From positions 54,063 to 118,062 of the forward strand of contig NZ_BMLQ01000003.1 in assembly GCF_014645315.1 (NCBI RefSeq): a stretch of DNA of 64,000 bases. The letters are read 5' to 3'. The notes beneath the pieces are model-generated. The model did not search any database, was not told where the DNA came from, and saw nothing but the letters and a program-made list of their open reading frames with translations. The position numbers were made by a program, and so were the translations under genes. Positions 47,730 to 56,031 of this stretch are shown in pieces. The stretch's first letter is position 1; every line of letters starts with the position of its first letter. The stretch is from Citricoccus zhacaiensis. GTDB lineage: Bacteria > Actinomycetota > Actinomycetes > Actinomycetales > Micrococcaceae.

Positions 47730-49135
47730 GCGATCCTCCTGCTGTTTGTCTGGTCCGTTGGGTCCGTTGGGTCCGTTGGGTCGGCCTGGTGCGTCTTCGG
47801 TGGCGCGGAGCCGCGCGCCGGCAGGGCGCCGGTGAGTTGGAGGACGAGCAGCGCCGTCTGGACGGACAGCTGGTCGTTGGCGTTACCGCCCACGTCCAGA
47901 CCGGTGATCTCATGCACCCGGCCTAGCCGGAGCCGGATGGTGTTCTCGTGGACGGCGAGGGCGCGCGCCGAGGCCCGGATGCTGCGGTCGTGGCCGAAGT
48001 AGGACTGCAGGGTCACCAGCAACGACCGCTGGGTCTCATCGCCGCGCAGCAACGGACCCAGTACCTCGGAAACATAGGCGCGGATGGCTTCGGTGTCCGC
48101 ATTGGCCACGAAGAGCCGAGCCGGACCAAGGTCATCCACGGCCAGGATGCGCTGTCTCCTTGGGGAGAACCGGTCTACGCATCGGGCGACCTCCCGGGCC
48201 TCCCGGTATGCGCGGCGCAGGCCCATGCGGTCGGTCACCGAGGAGACCCCGACGGCGGCGCCCGGCCTTCCGTCATCGTTCCGTGGTTGCAGGTACCGCC
48301 CAACTGCGTTCTTGACCTCGTGGACGAAGTCCGCCGGCGCCCGGCCGTCGGGTGCCTCGACGAGCAGGATGGTGCCCTGGTTGCCCTGAGTTCCCAGGAC
48401 CTCCACGCCGAGCGCGGAGGCGAGCCGGGCCGCGGCGCGGGCCTCGTCACCGGTGTGGGCGATGTGGCCGGCCTGGGACGGACGGCCGAGGCCGTGCCCT
48501 TCAGTTTCCGCGCGGCCTTGCTCTGTGGGGTCGGAGAGGTAGACGACCAGCCGCTTGCTGTCGACGTTGACGCCGAGGTATTCGCCGCTCGCCACCAAGT
48601 CGTCCTCGGCCCCGGACCCCCGTACCAGTTGGCGGGCCAGCAGGGACCGGGCGTTCCAGGCGGCGCGGGCCACGCGGTGCTGTGCGTCGTATTCGGTGGC
48701 CAGATGATGGGCCACGCGATCGGCGAGGATCCGGTCTGCCTCCTCGAAGAGCCGGGGCATTTCGGCCACCACCCACCACGCGTGGGTGATCCCGCGCCGG
48801 GCGACGGGAACCACGAGGTGTCGTCGAGCCAGACCGAGCGAGGGGGACGGGGGAACCATCGTGGCCTCCCGGCTATCGGGGTCGATCCCTCCGTCCATCT
48901 CCGTCAACGACTCCCATCGGGGGGTGGAGAATGCACGGGCGCGGGCCGTGCAGGCAACCAGCCGGCCATTCGCTCCGATCAGCCATTGCGGGCGGTCCGA
49001 GAGGCCCCCGGCGGCGGACACCAGGCCCACCAGACCCTGATGGGCGGCGGCGCTGTCTGCCAGAGTCAGCTCGGCATGGTGCAAACGGGGCAGGTCCGAG
49101 GGGGCGGGAAACGCGGACGCGGGGCGGCTGGTCAT
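47726..49135 (-). CDS. PucR/CdaR-type helix-turn-helix regulator
   Basis: A 469-residue regulator with a C-terminal PucR HTH (HTH_30, about 375-430): LLVTLQSYFGHDRSIRASA, RALAVHENTIRLRLGRVHEI. The centre (about 170-350) resembles the GGDEF-like domain of PucR/CdaR proteins; the N-terminal 150 residues are a possible sensor. The C-terminus holds a DPTDPTDPTD repeat from a 9-bp tandem repeat. It is first in a four-gene string with 4-nt overlaps and is divergent from the oxidoreductase at 49339, with two GntR-type palindromes between them. It probably activates these genes in response to a pathway compound. Confidence 0.82.
   Translation of the reverse strand: MTSRPASAFPAPSDLPRLHHAELTLADSAAAHQGLVGLVSAAGGLSDRPQWLIGANGRLVACTARARAFSTPRWESLTEMDGGIDPDSREATMVPPSPSLGLARRHLVVPVARRGITHAWWVVAEMPRLFEEADRILADRVAHHLATEYDAQHRVARAAWNARSLLARQLVRGSGAEDDLVASGEYLGVNVDSKRLVVYLSDPTEQGRAETEGHGLGRPSQAGHIAHTGDEARAAARLASALGVEVLGTQGNQGTILLVEAPDGRAPADFVHEVKNAVGRYLQPRNDDGRPGAAVGVSSVTDRMGLRRAYREAREVARCVDRFSPRRQRILAVDDLGPARLFVANADTEAIRAYVSEVLGPLLRGDETQRSLLVTLQSYFGHDRSIRASARALAVHENTIRLRLGRVHEITGLDVGGNANDQLSVQTALLVLQLTGALPARGSAPPKTHQADPTDPTDPTDQTNSRRIA
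47752..47778 (-). repeat. Three 9-bp tandem repeats in the PucR gene
   Basis: GGTCCGTTG occurs three times in a row (47752-47760, 47761-47769, 47770-47778) and encodes DPT repeats at the C-terminus on the minus strand. Being in frame, it can vary in number without disrupting the gene. Confidence 0.85.
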
Positions 49136-49178
49136 CAGTGTCCTCCCTGCGGGCGGTTAGTCTTCATCGACACTTTAG

Positions 49179-49193
49179 AATGGTCAGTCCATT
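49179..49193. promoter_or_regulatory. GntR/FadR-type operator-like palindrome (site 2)
   Basis: AATGGTCAGTCCATT lies 43 bp before the PucR start codon on the minus strand. The AATGG and CCATT arms are perfect and the core GGTCAGTCC is near the GGTC-N-GACC consensus shared with sites 1, 3, 4 and 5. Confidence 0.55.
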
Positions 49194-49314
49194 AAGCGCA
49201 AGTGAAGGCCGTGGGACGGCCTGTCCGACCATGCGAGTCGAAATGTCCATGGGGTGGCGAGGGTACAAGTGGGCCGCCGCCCCTTGCTCAAGGTGGCCGG
49301 TCTTGTAAGGTGTG

Positions 49315-49328
49315 AATGGTCAGACCGA
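49315..49328. promoter_or_regulatory. GntR/FadR-type operator (site 3)
   Basis: AATGGTCAGACCGA, with a perfect GGTC-A-GACC core (49318-49326), ends 11 bp before ATG 49339 and touches the ribosome site, so a bound protein would block the start of the oxidoreductase operon. Confidence 0.6.
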
Positions 49329-49338
49329 AAGGGGCAAG

Positions 49339-50319
49339 ATGCAGGCGATCGTGATGCGCGACTATGGCGGACCGGAGGTCCTGGTCCCGGGCACTGTCCC
49401 CGACCCGCAACAGCGTGACGGATGGACCACCGTGCGCCTGGGAGCCAGTGCGCTGAATTGGCATGACACCCTGGCGAGGCACGGCGTCTACCACTCCCCG
49501 TTGCCGGCCGTGCTGGGAGCGGATGGCGCCGGGACCGTGGTGGAAACCGGGGAGGATGTCGTCATCCTGCCGTCCCTGTTCTGGGGTGGGCGGGAGTCTG
49601 CCCCAGCCACGGGTTTCGAGATCCTCGGGGACCACCGCGGCGGAACCTATGCCGAGTTCGTGTCCGTGCCGGATGAATGCATCTTCCCCCGCCCCGCCGG
49701 CCTGGGTGTGCACGAGGCGGCGGCCTTCGGGTTGGTCGGCGTGACGGCCTACCGGGCGCTGTTCACCCGCGGGCGGTTGGTCGCCGGTGAATCACTCCTG
49801 GTCCTCGGCGCCAGTGGGGGTGTGGCCACCACGGCCGTCTCCCTCGCGGTGGCCGTCGGGGCCACGGTCACCGTGACCTCCACCTCGGGGGCCAAGATCG
49901 ACCGGGCCCGCGAGTTGGGGGCGACGGCCGGCGTCGACCATTCCGCCCCCGACTGGGTGGAGCAGGCTCGGAAGCTGACGCCGGGGGGCAAGGGCTATGA
50001 CCTGGTCCTGGATCCCGTGGGCCGCGTGGGCGAGTCCCTGGGCGCCCTGCGGGCCGGCGGCCGGTGCGTGGTGCTGGGGGCCAACGCGCAGGAGACGACG
50101 CCCTTGCAGGTGCGGCCCTTCTACTTCGGGCAGTACGACCTGATGGGCACCACCATGGGCAGCCCCCGGGACTTCGCGGGGCTGCTGCGGCTCGTGCGCG
50201 AGCGGACGGTCCGCCCGCCCATCATCGACCGCACCTACCCACTGGACCAGGCCGCCGAGGCCCATCGATATCTGGAGTCGGGAGCCGGGTTCGGCAAGAT
50301 CGTGCTGGACCATGGCTGA
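49339..50319 (+). CDS. MDR-family zinc-free oxidoreductase
   Basis: A 326-residue MDR protein: ALNWHDTLARHGVYHS, VLGADGAGTVVETG, SLLVLGASGGVATTAVSLA (cofactor turn), GYDLVLDPVGRVGESLGAL. It looks like an alcohol-dehydrogenase/quinone-reductase relative that lacks obvious catalytic zinc ligands. ATG 49339 has AAAGGGG 5 nt upstream. It begins an operon with the crotonase at 50365, and a palindromic operator precedes it. Probably oxidises or reduces an intermediate of the same pathway. Confidence 0.8.
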   Translation: MQAIVMRDYGGPEVLVPGTVPDPQQRDGWTTVRLGASALNWHDTLARHGVYHSPLPAVLGADGAGTVVETGEDVVILPSLFWGGRESAPATGFEILGDHRGGTYAEFVSVPDECIFPRPAGLGVHEAAAFGLVGVTAYRALFTRGRLVAGESLLVLGASGGVATTAVSLAVAVGATVTVTSTSGAKIDRARELGATAGVDHSAPDWVEQARKLTPGGKGYDLVLDPVGRVGESLGALRAGGRCVVLGANAQETTPLQVRPFYFGQYDLMGTTMGSPRDFAGLLRLVRERTVRPPIIDRTYPLDQAAEAHRYLESGAGFGKIVLDHG

Positions 50320-50350
50320 CCACTGACCACTGATCACTGATCACTGACAA
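50316..50350 (+). repeat. Five tandem 7-bp repeats containing stop codons
   Basis: CTGACCA, CTGACCA, CTGATCA, CTGATCA and CTGACAA run in a row over the stop codon of the oxidoreductase gene. Because the unit is 7 bp, successive TGA triplets fall in all three reading frames, giving an efficient stop before the crotonase ribosome site (AGGAGAAG). Confidence 0.85.
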
Positions 50351-50364
50351 CAGGAGAAGCCCTC

Positions 50365-51144
50365 GTGGACACCACCATCCGCTATGACGTGCGCGGCGCC
50401 GTCGCCACCATCACTCTCGACGACCCTTCGACTCGCAACGCCCTCGGGGATGAGACCCTGGACCAACTGCTGGCTGCGCTGGAGACGGCCCGTGACGACG
50501 GAGCCATCCGCGTGGTCGTGTTGCGGTCCGCCGACCCGAAGGTCTTCTCCTCCGGGGGCAATCTCAAGGCCTTCACCGATGACCGCCCGGTGGTGGATAA
50601 ATATGCCGGGCTGGACCGGTTCCCTCGCCTGTACAGATTGCTCGGTGGGCTCGGCAAGCCCGTGGTCTGCGCTGCCGAGGGGGATGTCCTGGCCGGCTCC
50701 TTCGGCCTGGCGCTCGCGTGCGACTTCATCGTGGCCGTCGACGGCGTCAGGTTCGGCTGCCCCGAGATCAACGTGGGGGTCTTCCCCTTCATGATCTCCG
50801 CCCTGATCTACCGCAGCGTGCCCCGCGCCCGGGCCAATGAGCTGATGATGACCGGCGAGCTCATCACTGCGGCCGAGGCGCACCGGCTGGACATCGTCAA
50901 CCGGGTGGTCCCGCGAGAGGACTTCGAGGATGAGCTCTCCGGGCTCGTGGATCGCCTGGCTTCCCGCTCGCCGCTGCTGATGCGGATGGGCAAGGACGCC
51001 TTGGACGCGACCCGGGACATGCCGCTCGACTCCGCGCTGGACTACCTCCAGTCGCAGCTGGCGCTGGCCTTCGCCACGGAGGATATCCGCGAGGGAGTGG
51101 CCGCGTTGAAGGACAAGCGGGAGCCTCGGTGGACGGGCCGGTGA
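50365..51144 (+). CDS. Enoyl-CoA hydratase/isomerase (crotonase family)
   Basis: A 259-residue crotonase: RGAVATITLDDPSTRNAL, the oxyanion segment VFSSGGNLKAFTDD, DVLAGSFGLALACDFIVA (second oxyanion helix), and FGCPEINVGVFPFMISALIY. A catalytic-Glu position (PEINVGVFP) is present. It would hydrate an unsaturated acyl-CoA; in a ring-degrading route it is the candidate for the BadK-type step (cyclohexenecarboxyl-CoA hydration). The start is GTG 50365 behind AGGAGAAG. It follows the MDR gene in one operon. Confidence 0.85.
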   Translation: MDTTIRYDVRGAVATITLDDPSTRNALGDETLDQLLAALETARDDGAIRVVVLRSADPKVFSSGGNLKAFTDDRPVVDKYAGLDRFPRLYRLLGGLGKPVVCAAEGDVLAGSFGLALACDFIVAVDGVRFGCPEINVGVFPFMISALIYRSVPRARANELMMTGELITAAEAHRLDIVNRVVPREDFEDELSGLVDRLASRSPLLMRMGKDALDATRDMPLDSALDYLQSQLALAFATEDIREGVAALKDKREPRWTGR

Positions 51145-51181
51145 TGCCCCTCGCGGCGGGCAACAATGGGCTTATTGTGCC

Positions 51182-51194
51182 AATGGTCTGACCG
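51182..51194. promoter_or_regulatory. GntR/FadR-type operator (site 4)
   Basis: AATGGTCTGACCG with a perfect GGTC-T-GACC core, 87 bp upstream of the ligase ATG 51281. Just before it is ACAAT-N6-ATTGT (51163-51178), a second small inverted repeat. Confidence 0.6.
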
Positions 51195-51280
51195 AACTAG
51201 GATGTCAGTGAGCCCAGTCACAGATGTGGCCGCGGGCATGGCCGAAGCAGGACGAGAGTAATGGCCCGGAAGGGGACCTG

Positions 51281-52951
51281 ATGGCATTCGCGACAGTGCG
51301 TGACCGCTACACCCAGGAGCAGATCGAAGGCTTCTATGCCGAGGGCTTCTGGGGTAGACCCACCATGTTCGAGGCGCTCGAGCACCAGGTGGCGCAGCGC
51401 GGTGACAAGGTTTTCATCACCGACGACACCACGGGCTTCACCTATCGTCAGGTCCACGATGACGCCGTTCGGATCGCGGCAGGTTTGTCCCGGCTGGGCG
51501 TGGGGCGCGGTGATTCTGTGGCCATCCAGATGCCCAGCTGGGCCGAGTTCGCGGCGCTGGCCATGGCCATCAATCGCGTAGGGGCCATCATCGTTCCGGC
51601 CCAGCCGATCTACCGGACTGACGAGGTCAGGCACATGATCGCGACGGCCAACGTCAAGGCCGTCTTCACGGCCACCGAGTACCGCGGGTTCGACCATGCC
51701 GGTATGTGGCTGAGCTTCCTGGAGTCTGCCCCGAGTCTTGAGCACGTCATCACGATCCGTGGCGAGGGGCCCGCCGGGACACAGACGGTGGAGTCCCTCA
51801 TTGAGGGCATCGCCGTGGAGGAGGCACAGCGCGAACTCCCGGCGGCTGCCGGCCCGGATGACGCGTTCGCCATGGTCTTCACCTCCGGCACCACGTCCCA
51901 GGCCAAGGGCTGTCTGCACACCTTCAACACCCTGGCCACCTCGGCCCGCATCCAGGCGGAGAACTACCGCTACACGGAAGACGATGTGCAGTTCGGCCCG
52001 AGCCCGCTCACCCACACCACCGGACTGGTCACGAGCATCATCCTGCCCCTCCTCTATGGAGCCGCGACCCACGTGATGGAGCGGTGGAATCCCGAGTTGG
52101 CCTTGGAGCAGATCCGGGAACACCGCTGCTCCGTCACCGTGAACGCCTCGACCTTCCTGCAGACGCTGCTGGAGGCCTATGACCCGGCACGCCACGATGC
52201 CTCGACCATGAGGGTCTGGACCCTCGCCGGTGCGCCGATCCCGGCCTCGCTCGTGGAGAAGGCCCGCCAGGCCCTGCCGAACCTCTCGGTCCTGAGCCTC
52301 TATGGCCGCACCGAGAACACCTCGATGACGATGTGCACGCTGGATGACGAGCCGGAGCGGTCCCTCACCTCGGACGGGCGCGCCTTCCGCGGCCAGGAGA
52401 TCGTGATCCTCGGCCCCGGGGACGAGATCCTCCCCGCCGGCAAGGAGGGTGAGATCGCCTTCCGTGGCGCCATGGTCCTGCTGGAATACGTCGGTGAACC
52501 GGAGAAGACGGCCGAATCGTTCACGGCCGAGGGCTACTCCAAGTCCGGTGACCTCGGGATCCTGGACGAGGAGGGGTACCTGCGCGTGACTGGCCGGCTG
52601 AAGGACATCATCATTCGCGGCGGGTACAACATCTCCGTCCGCCAGGTCGAGGACTTGCTGGCGGCGCATGAAGCGGTGGGCAAGGTGGCCGTCGTCGCGA
52701 TGCCGGACGAGACCATGGGCGAGCGGGCCTGCTGTTACCTGGTCCCCGCCGCCGGCCATGATCCACTGACGCTGGACGAGATTCGGGACTACCTCCTGGG
52801 CCACGGACTGGCGATCCAGAAGGTCCCCGAGCGTCTGGAAGTGGTGGACGAGGTGCCCACGACGCCGACGGGCAAGATCCAGAAGAACGTGCTGCGTGCC
52901 GAGATCGCCCGCAAGGTCCTGGGGGTCCCGGACCTCAGCAGCGCAGGCTAG
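51281..52951 (+). CDS. Acyl-CoA ligase (AMP-forming), paralogue 2
   Basis: A 556-residue ANL ligase: P-loop MVFTSGTTSQAKGCLHTFN, SLYGRTENTSM (A5), GYSKSGDLGILDEEGYLRVT (key part SKSGDLGILDEEG), RLKDIIIRGGYNIS and the C-terminal Lys in TTPTGKIQKNVL. It equals 37531-39201 in length and shares the pattern along its whole length. It activates a carboxylic acid with CoA. ATG 51281 follows GGAAGGGGA; the operator at 51182-51194 lies upstream. It is followed by a strong hairpin. Confidence 0.88.
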   Translation: MAFATVRDRYTQEQIEGFYAEGFWGRPTMFEALEHQVAQRGDKVFITDDTTGFTYRQVHDDAVRIAAGLSRLGVGRGDSVAIQMPSWAEFAALAMAINRVGAIIVPAQPIYRTDEVRHMIATANVKAVFTATEYRGFDHAGMWLSFLESAPSLEHVITIRGEGPAGTQTVESLIEGIAVEEAQRELPAAAGPDDAFAMVFTSGTTSQAKGCLHTFNTLATSARIQAENYRYTEDDVQFGPSPLTHTTGLVTSIILPLLYGAATHVMERWNPELALEQIREHRCSVTVNASTFLQTLLEAYDPARHDASTMRVWTLAGAPIPASLVEKARQALPNLSVLSLYGRTENTSMTMCTLDDEPERSLTSDGRAFRGQEIVILGPGDEILPAGKEGEIAFRGAMVLLEYVGEPEKTAESFTAEGYSKSGDLGILDEEGYLRVTGRLKDIIIRGGYNISVRQVEDLLAAHEAVGKVAVVAMPDETMGERACCYLVPAAGHDPLTLDEIRDYLLGHGLAIQKVPERLEVVDEVPTTPTGKIQKNVLRAEIARKVLGVPDLSSAG

Positions 52952-52984
52952 GTTCCGTCCTGTGGCGAGATCCGCAGTAAGGCG

Positions 52985-53018
52985 CGAGCGCGGCACCGGA
53001 TGTCCGGTGCCGCGCTCG
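52985..53018. terminator. Bidirectional hairpin terminator
   Basis: CGAGCGCGGCACCGGA (52985-53000) pairs perfectly with 53003-53018 around TG. It lies between the converging ligase and GntR genes. Confidence 0.75.
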
Positions 53019-53067
53019 GGTGTCGAGCATGGCGTGGGGGTGGACGTGTCGCTTCGGCGGAGGGCGC

Positions 53068-53844
53068 CTATAGGCCGACGTTGATCCCCGTGCGCTCGTC
53101 CACCTCGAGGAGAGCCTCCGCGTAGGAATGGACGTGACGGGTCATGCGACGCACGGCGGCGTCCCGGTCCTGTTCGCGGATCCCGCGGGTGACAGACCGG
53201 TGGGCCCGGACCGTGGTGGCCCGCACCGCGTCGTCCACGAATCCCTGGTTGTCCGTCGCCTCGTAGATCGCGCGGGATAACGCGCGCATCATTCCCGAGA
53301 GCAGCTCATTGTGGCTGGCTTCGGCGACGGCCATGTGCCAGTCAACGTTGATCTGGAGGAATTCGGCGAGCGAGGCGCCCTCTGCCTGCTCGATCTGGTC
53401 GTTGAGCTCATTCAGGCGCTTGAGGTCCTCGTCGGTGCGGTACAGGGCGGCGAGGCCGGCGCACTGCGGCTCGATGGCCTCGCGGGTCTCCAGCAGGTCG
53501 TCCAGCCGGATCTGCCGTCCGCGAATGAGCAATTCCACGGAGTTGGCCACGGAGTCGCTGTCCGGCCGGCGCACGAAGGCTCCACCCGATCTGCCGGTGC
53601 GGATGGTCACCAGGCCCTGAACCTCCAGGATGCGCAATGCCTCCCGGACGGTGGTGCGGCTCATGGCGGTCTGGGCGACCAGCTCGCGCTCGGGTGGCAG
53701 TGAGGTTCCCTCGGGGAAGTCGCCACGGAGGATCCGCTCCCGCAGGTCGTCCGCCAGGACGTCGGAGGCCTTGGGCACCTGCAGTGGCGACAGGGACGCA
53801 GAGGGCGCCTCCGGGCTCGGCGTGGTGCCGTTCGATGTGGCCAT
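53068..53844 (-). CDS. GntR-family regulator, FadR/FCD subfamily
   Basis: A 258-residue regulator with an N-terminal winged HTH (about residues 25-95): VLADDLRERILRGDFPEGTSLP, the PPERELVAQTAMSRTTVREAL recognition region (cut PERELVAQ, then SRTTVREALRILE), GLV.IRTGRSGGAFV, and a C-terminal all-helical FCD domain (about 100-245) with the metal-type His/Asp positions (DWHMAVAEASHNELL, RAHRSVTRGI). FCD-type regulators bind TGGTC-N-GACCA-like operators and respond to acyl-CoAs or organic acids. AGGAGG precedes ATG 53844. The perfect GGTC-A-GACC at 53990 lies between it and the divergent acyl-CoA dehydrogenase, and four similar sites occur at other promoters of the region, so it is the probable local repressor. 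Confidence 0.88.
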   Translation of the reverse strand: MATSNGTTPSPEAPSASLSPLQVPKASDVLADDLRERILRGDFPEGTSLPPERELVAQTAMSRTTVREALRILEVQGLVTIRTGRSGGAFVRRPDSDSVANSVELLIRGRQIRLDDLLETREAIEPQCAGLAALYRTDEDLKRLNELNDQIEQAEGASLAEFLQINVDWHMAVAEASHNELLSGMMRALSRAIYEATDNQGFVDDAVRATTVRAHRSVTRGIREQDRDAAVRRMTRHVHSYAEALLEVDERTGINVGL

Positions 53845-53987
53845 GGTTGCCTCCTGGGTTGCGCGGGTGTGCGACGTGTGGGCTCCTCGGGCGAACCGGT
53901 TCCTCGGCGGTCACGCCACCCATCCGAAAGCAATGGTTCAAGAATTTCCCTCACCACCGAGATTACCAGTAGGGGCATCGTGACTAA

Positions 53988-54000
53988 AGGGTCAGACCTT
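53988..54000. promoter_or_regulatory. GntR/FadR-type operator (site 5, autoregulatory)
   Basis: AAGGGTCAGACCTT with a perfect GGTC-A-GACC core (53990-53998) sits between the divergent GntR (start 53844) and acyl-CoA dehydrogenase (start 54080) genes. A TATGGT at 54004-54009 could be a -10 box that it overlaps or adjoins. Confidence 0.6.
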
Positions 54001-54079
54001 TGGTATGGTTTCGAGCATCGGATGCAGCGACCGCATCCAGCCCCTCACGGGGCGCCCCTTCATCTCAGGAGGCCTCCGC

Positions 54080-55246
54080 ATGGACTTCGAACTGACGGAA
54101 GACCAGCAGACCATCAAGGACGCCGTGGCAGAGCTCGCCGCGCGCTTCGACCACCAGTACTGGATGGACAAGGACCTCAACAAGGAGTTCCCCACCGAGT
54201 TCTACGATGCCTTCGCCGAAGGCGGCTGGCTCGGGCTGACCATTCCCGAGGAGTTCGGCGGCCACGGCATGGGCATTACCGAGGCCTCCCTGCTGCTGCA
54301 GGAGGTGGCGGCCTCCGGTGCCGGCATGAACGGCGCCAGCTCCATGCACCTGTCCATCTTCGGCATGCATCCCGTGGTCGTCCACGGCACCGAGAAGATG
54401 AAGCAGGAGAACCTGCCCCGCATCGCCGCCGGTGACCTGCACGTGTGCTTCGGCGTCACCGAGCCCGGTGCCGGCCTGGACACCTCCCAGATCACCACCT
54501 TCGCCCGCAAGGACGGTTCCGACTACGTGGTCAACGGCCGCAAGGTCTGGATCTCCAAGGCCGTGGAATCCGAGAAGATCCTGCTGCTGACCCGGACCAC
54601 CAAGGCCGAGGACGTGCAGAAGAAGACGGACGGCATGACGCTGTTCTTCACCGACCTGGACCGGGCTCACATCGATGTCCAGCCCATCAAGAAGATGGGC
54701 CGCAACGCGGTGACCTCCAACGAGCTGTTCATCGACGACCTGCGGATCCCCGAGGAGGACCGCATCGGGGAGGAGGGCAAGGGCTTCACCTACCTGCTGG
54801 ACGGCCTCAACCCCGAGCGCATGCTGGTGGCCGCCGAGGCGCTGGGCATCGGCTATGCCGCCCTGAAGGCGGCCACCCAGTACGGCAACGACCGGGTGGT
54901 CTTCAAGCGCCCGATCGGTAAGAACCAGGGCATCCAGTTCCCCCTGGCCGATTCACTGGCCCGCCTCGAGGCGGCCGAGCTGATGCTGCGCAAGGCCACG
55001 TGGCTCTACGATCACGGCAAGCAGTGCGGCAAGGAGGCGAACATGGCCAAGTACCTGTGCGCCGATGCCGGCTTCGACGCGGCCGACCGGGCCCTGCAGA
55101 CGCACGGCGGCATGGGCTACTCCGAGGAGTACCCCGTGGCCCGTTTCTTCCGCGAGGCCCGGCTGACCCGGATCGCCCCCATCAGCCAGGAGATGATCCT
55201 CAACTACCTGGGCTCGCACGTCCTGGGCATGCCGAGGAGCTACTGA
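54080..55246 (+). CDS. Acyl-CoA dehydrogenase
   Basis: A 388-residue canonical ACAD: MDFELTEDQQTIKD, GLTIPEEFGGHGMGITEA, VCFGVTEPGAGLDTSQITTFA (key part GVTEPGAGLDTS), WISKAVESEKILLLTRTT, NPERMLVAAEALGIGYAAL and HGGMGYSEEYPVARFFREAR (key part HGGMGYSEEYPVAR). It introduces the 2,3 double bond of an acyl-CoA. ATG 54080 has AGGAGG. It starts a seven- to eight-gene operon (55248-62796) with spacings of 1-90 bp. The substrate is probably a branched or cyclic acyl-CoA, judged by context only. Confidence 0.9.
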   Translation: MDFELTEDQQTIKDAVAELAARFDHQYWMDKDLNKEFPTEFYDAFAEGGWLGLTIPEEFGGHGMGITEASLLLQEVAASGAGMNGASSMHLSIFGMHPVVVHGTEKMKQENLPRIAAGDLHVCFGVTEPGAGLDTSQITTFARKDGSDYVVNGRKVWISKAVESEKILLLTRTTKAEDVQKKTDGMTLFFTDLDRAHIDVQPIKKMGRNAVTSNELFIDDLRIPEEDRIGEEGKGFTYLLDGLNPERMLVAAEALGIGYAALKAATQYGNDRVVFKRPIGKNQGIQFPLADSLARLEAAELMLRKATWLYDHGKQCGKEANMAKYLCADAGFDAADRALQTHGGMGYSEEYPVARFFREARLTRIAPISQEMILNYLGSHVLGMPRSY

Positions 55247-55247
55247 G

Positions 55248-56027
55248 ATGACCGTGGAACAACGCACCTACCCTGCCGTCTTCTCCCTGCAGGGCCGTTC
55301 GGCCCTCGTGACCGGGGCCGGTGCCGGCATCGGCGAGGCCGTGGCCCGCGCGCTGGCTGCGGCCGGCGCCGCGGTGCTCGTCACCGACCTTCAGGAGGAG
55401 GCCGCCCGCGCGGTGGCCGAGTCCATCGTCGCCGGTGGCGGTACCGCCGCCCATGCCGCCCTGGACGTGCGCAACGCCGAACAGGCCGCCACTGCGGCGC
55501 GCCAGGCCGCGGAGCTCAACGGGGGAACCCTGAACATCCTCATCAACAACGCGGGGGCCATCGCCCCGGCGATGTTCCCGAAGATGACCGCTGAGCAGTT
55601 TGAATTCGTGGTCGGCGTCCACCTGGTGGGTTCCTTCACCGTCAGTCACGCGGCCCAGGAATTCCTGCCCGACGACGGCACGGGCCGCATCCTCAACGTC
55701 ACCTCGGCCGCGGGGCTGACCGGCACGATCGGCCAGGTGAACTACGGCTCCGCCAAGGCCGGCATCATCGGCCTCACCAAGTCCCTGGCCAAGGAACTGG
55801 CCCGCCGCCAGATCACGGTCAACGCGCTCGCCCCGCTGGCCGCCACGGCCATGACGGAGACCGTGCGGACCAATGAGAAACTGTCCGCGAAGCAGCTGGC
55901 CCGGATCGCCATGGGGCGTTGGGCCACCCCGGAGGAGATCGCCCCCAGCTTCGTGTTCTTCGCATCCGATGCGGCCAGCTACATCACTGGCCAGGTCTTG
56001 CCGGTCGACGGCGGAACGGTGGTCTGA
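55248..56027 (+). CDS. SDR-family oxidoreductase
   Basis: A 259-residue SDR of the FabG/3-hydroxyacyl-CoA-dehydrogenase type: ALVTGAGAGIGEAVARAL, LINNAGAIAPAMF, TSAAGLTGTIGQVNYGSAK (catalytic Ser, Tyr, Lys), and SYITGQVLPVDGG. It starts 1 nt after the acyl-CoA dehydrogenase stop, so translation is coupled. Probably oxidises a 3-hydroxyacyl-CoA ahead of the thiolase that follows. Confidence 0.86.
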   Translation: MTVEQRTYPAVFSLQGRSALVTGAGAGIGEAVARALAAAGAAVLVTDLQEEAARAVAESIVAGGGTAAHAALDVRNAEQAATAARQAAELNGGTLNILINNAGAIAPAMFPKMTAEQFEFVVGVHLVGSFTVSHAAQEFLPDDGTGRILNVTSAAGLTGTIGQVNYGSAKAGIIGLTKSLAKELARRQITVNALAPLAATAMTETVRTNEKLSAKQLARIAMGRWATPEEIAPSFVFFASDAASYITGQVLPVDGGTVV

Positions 56028-56031
56028 AACC

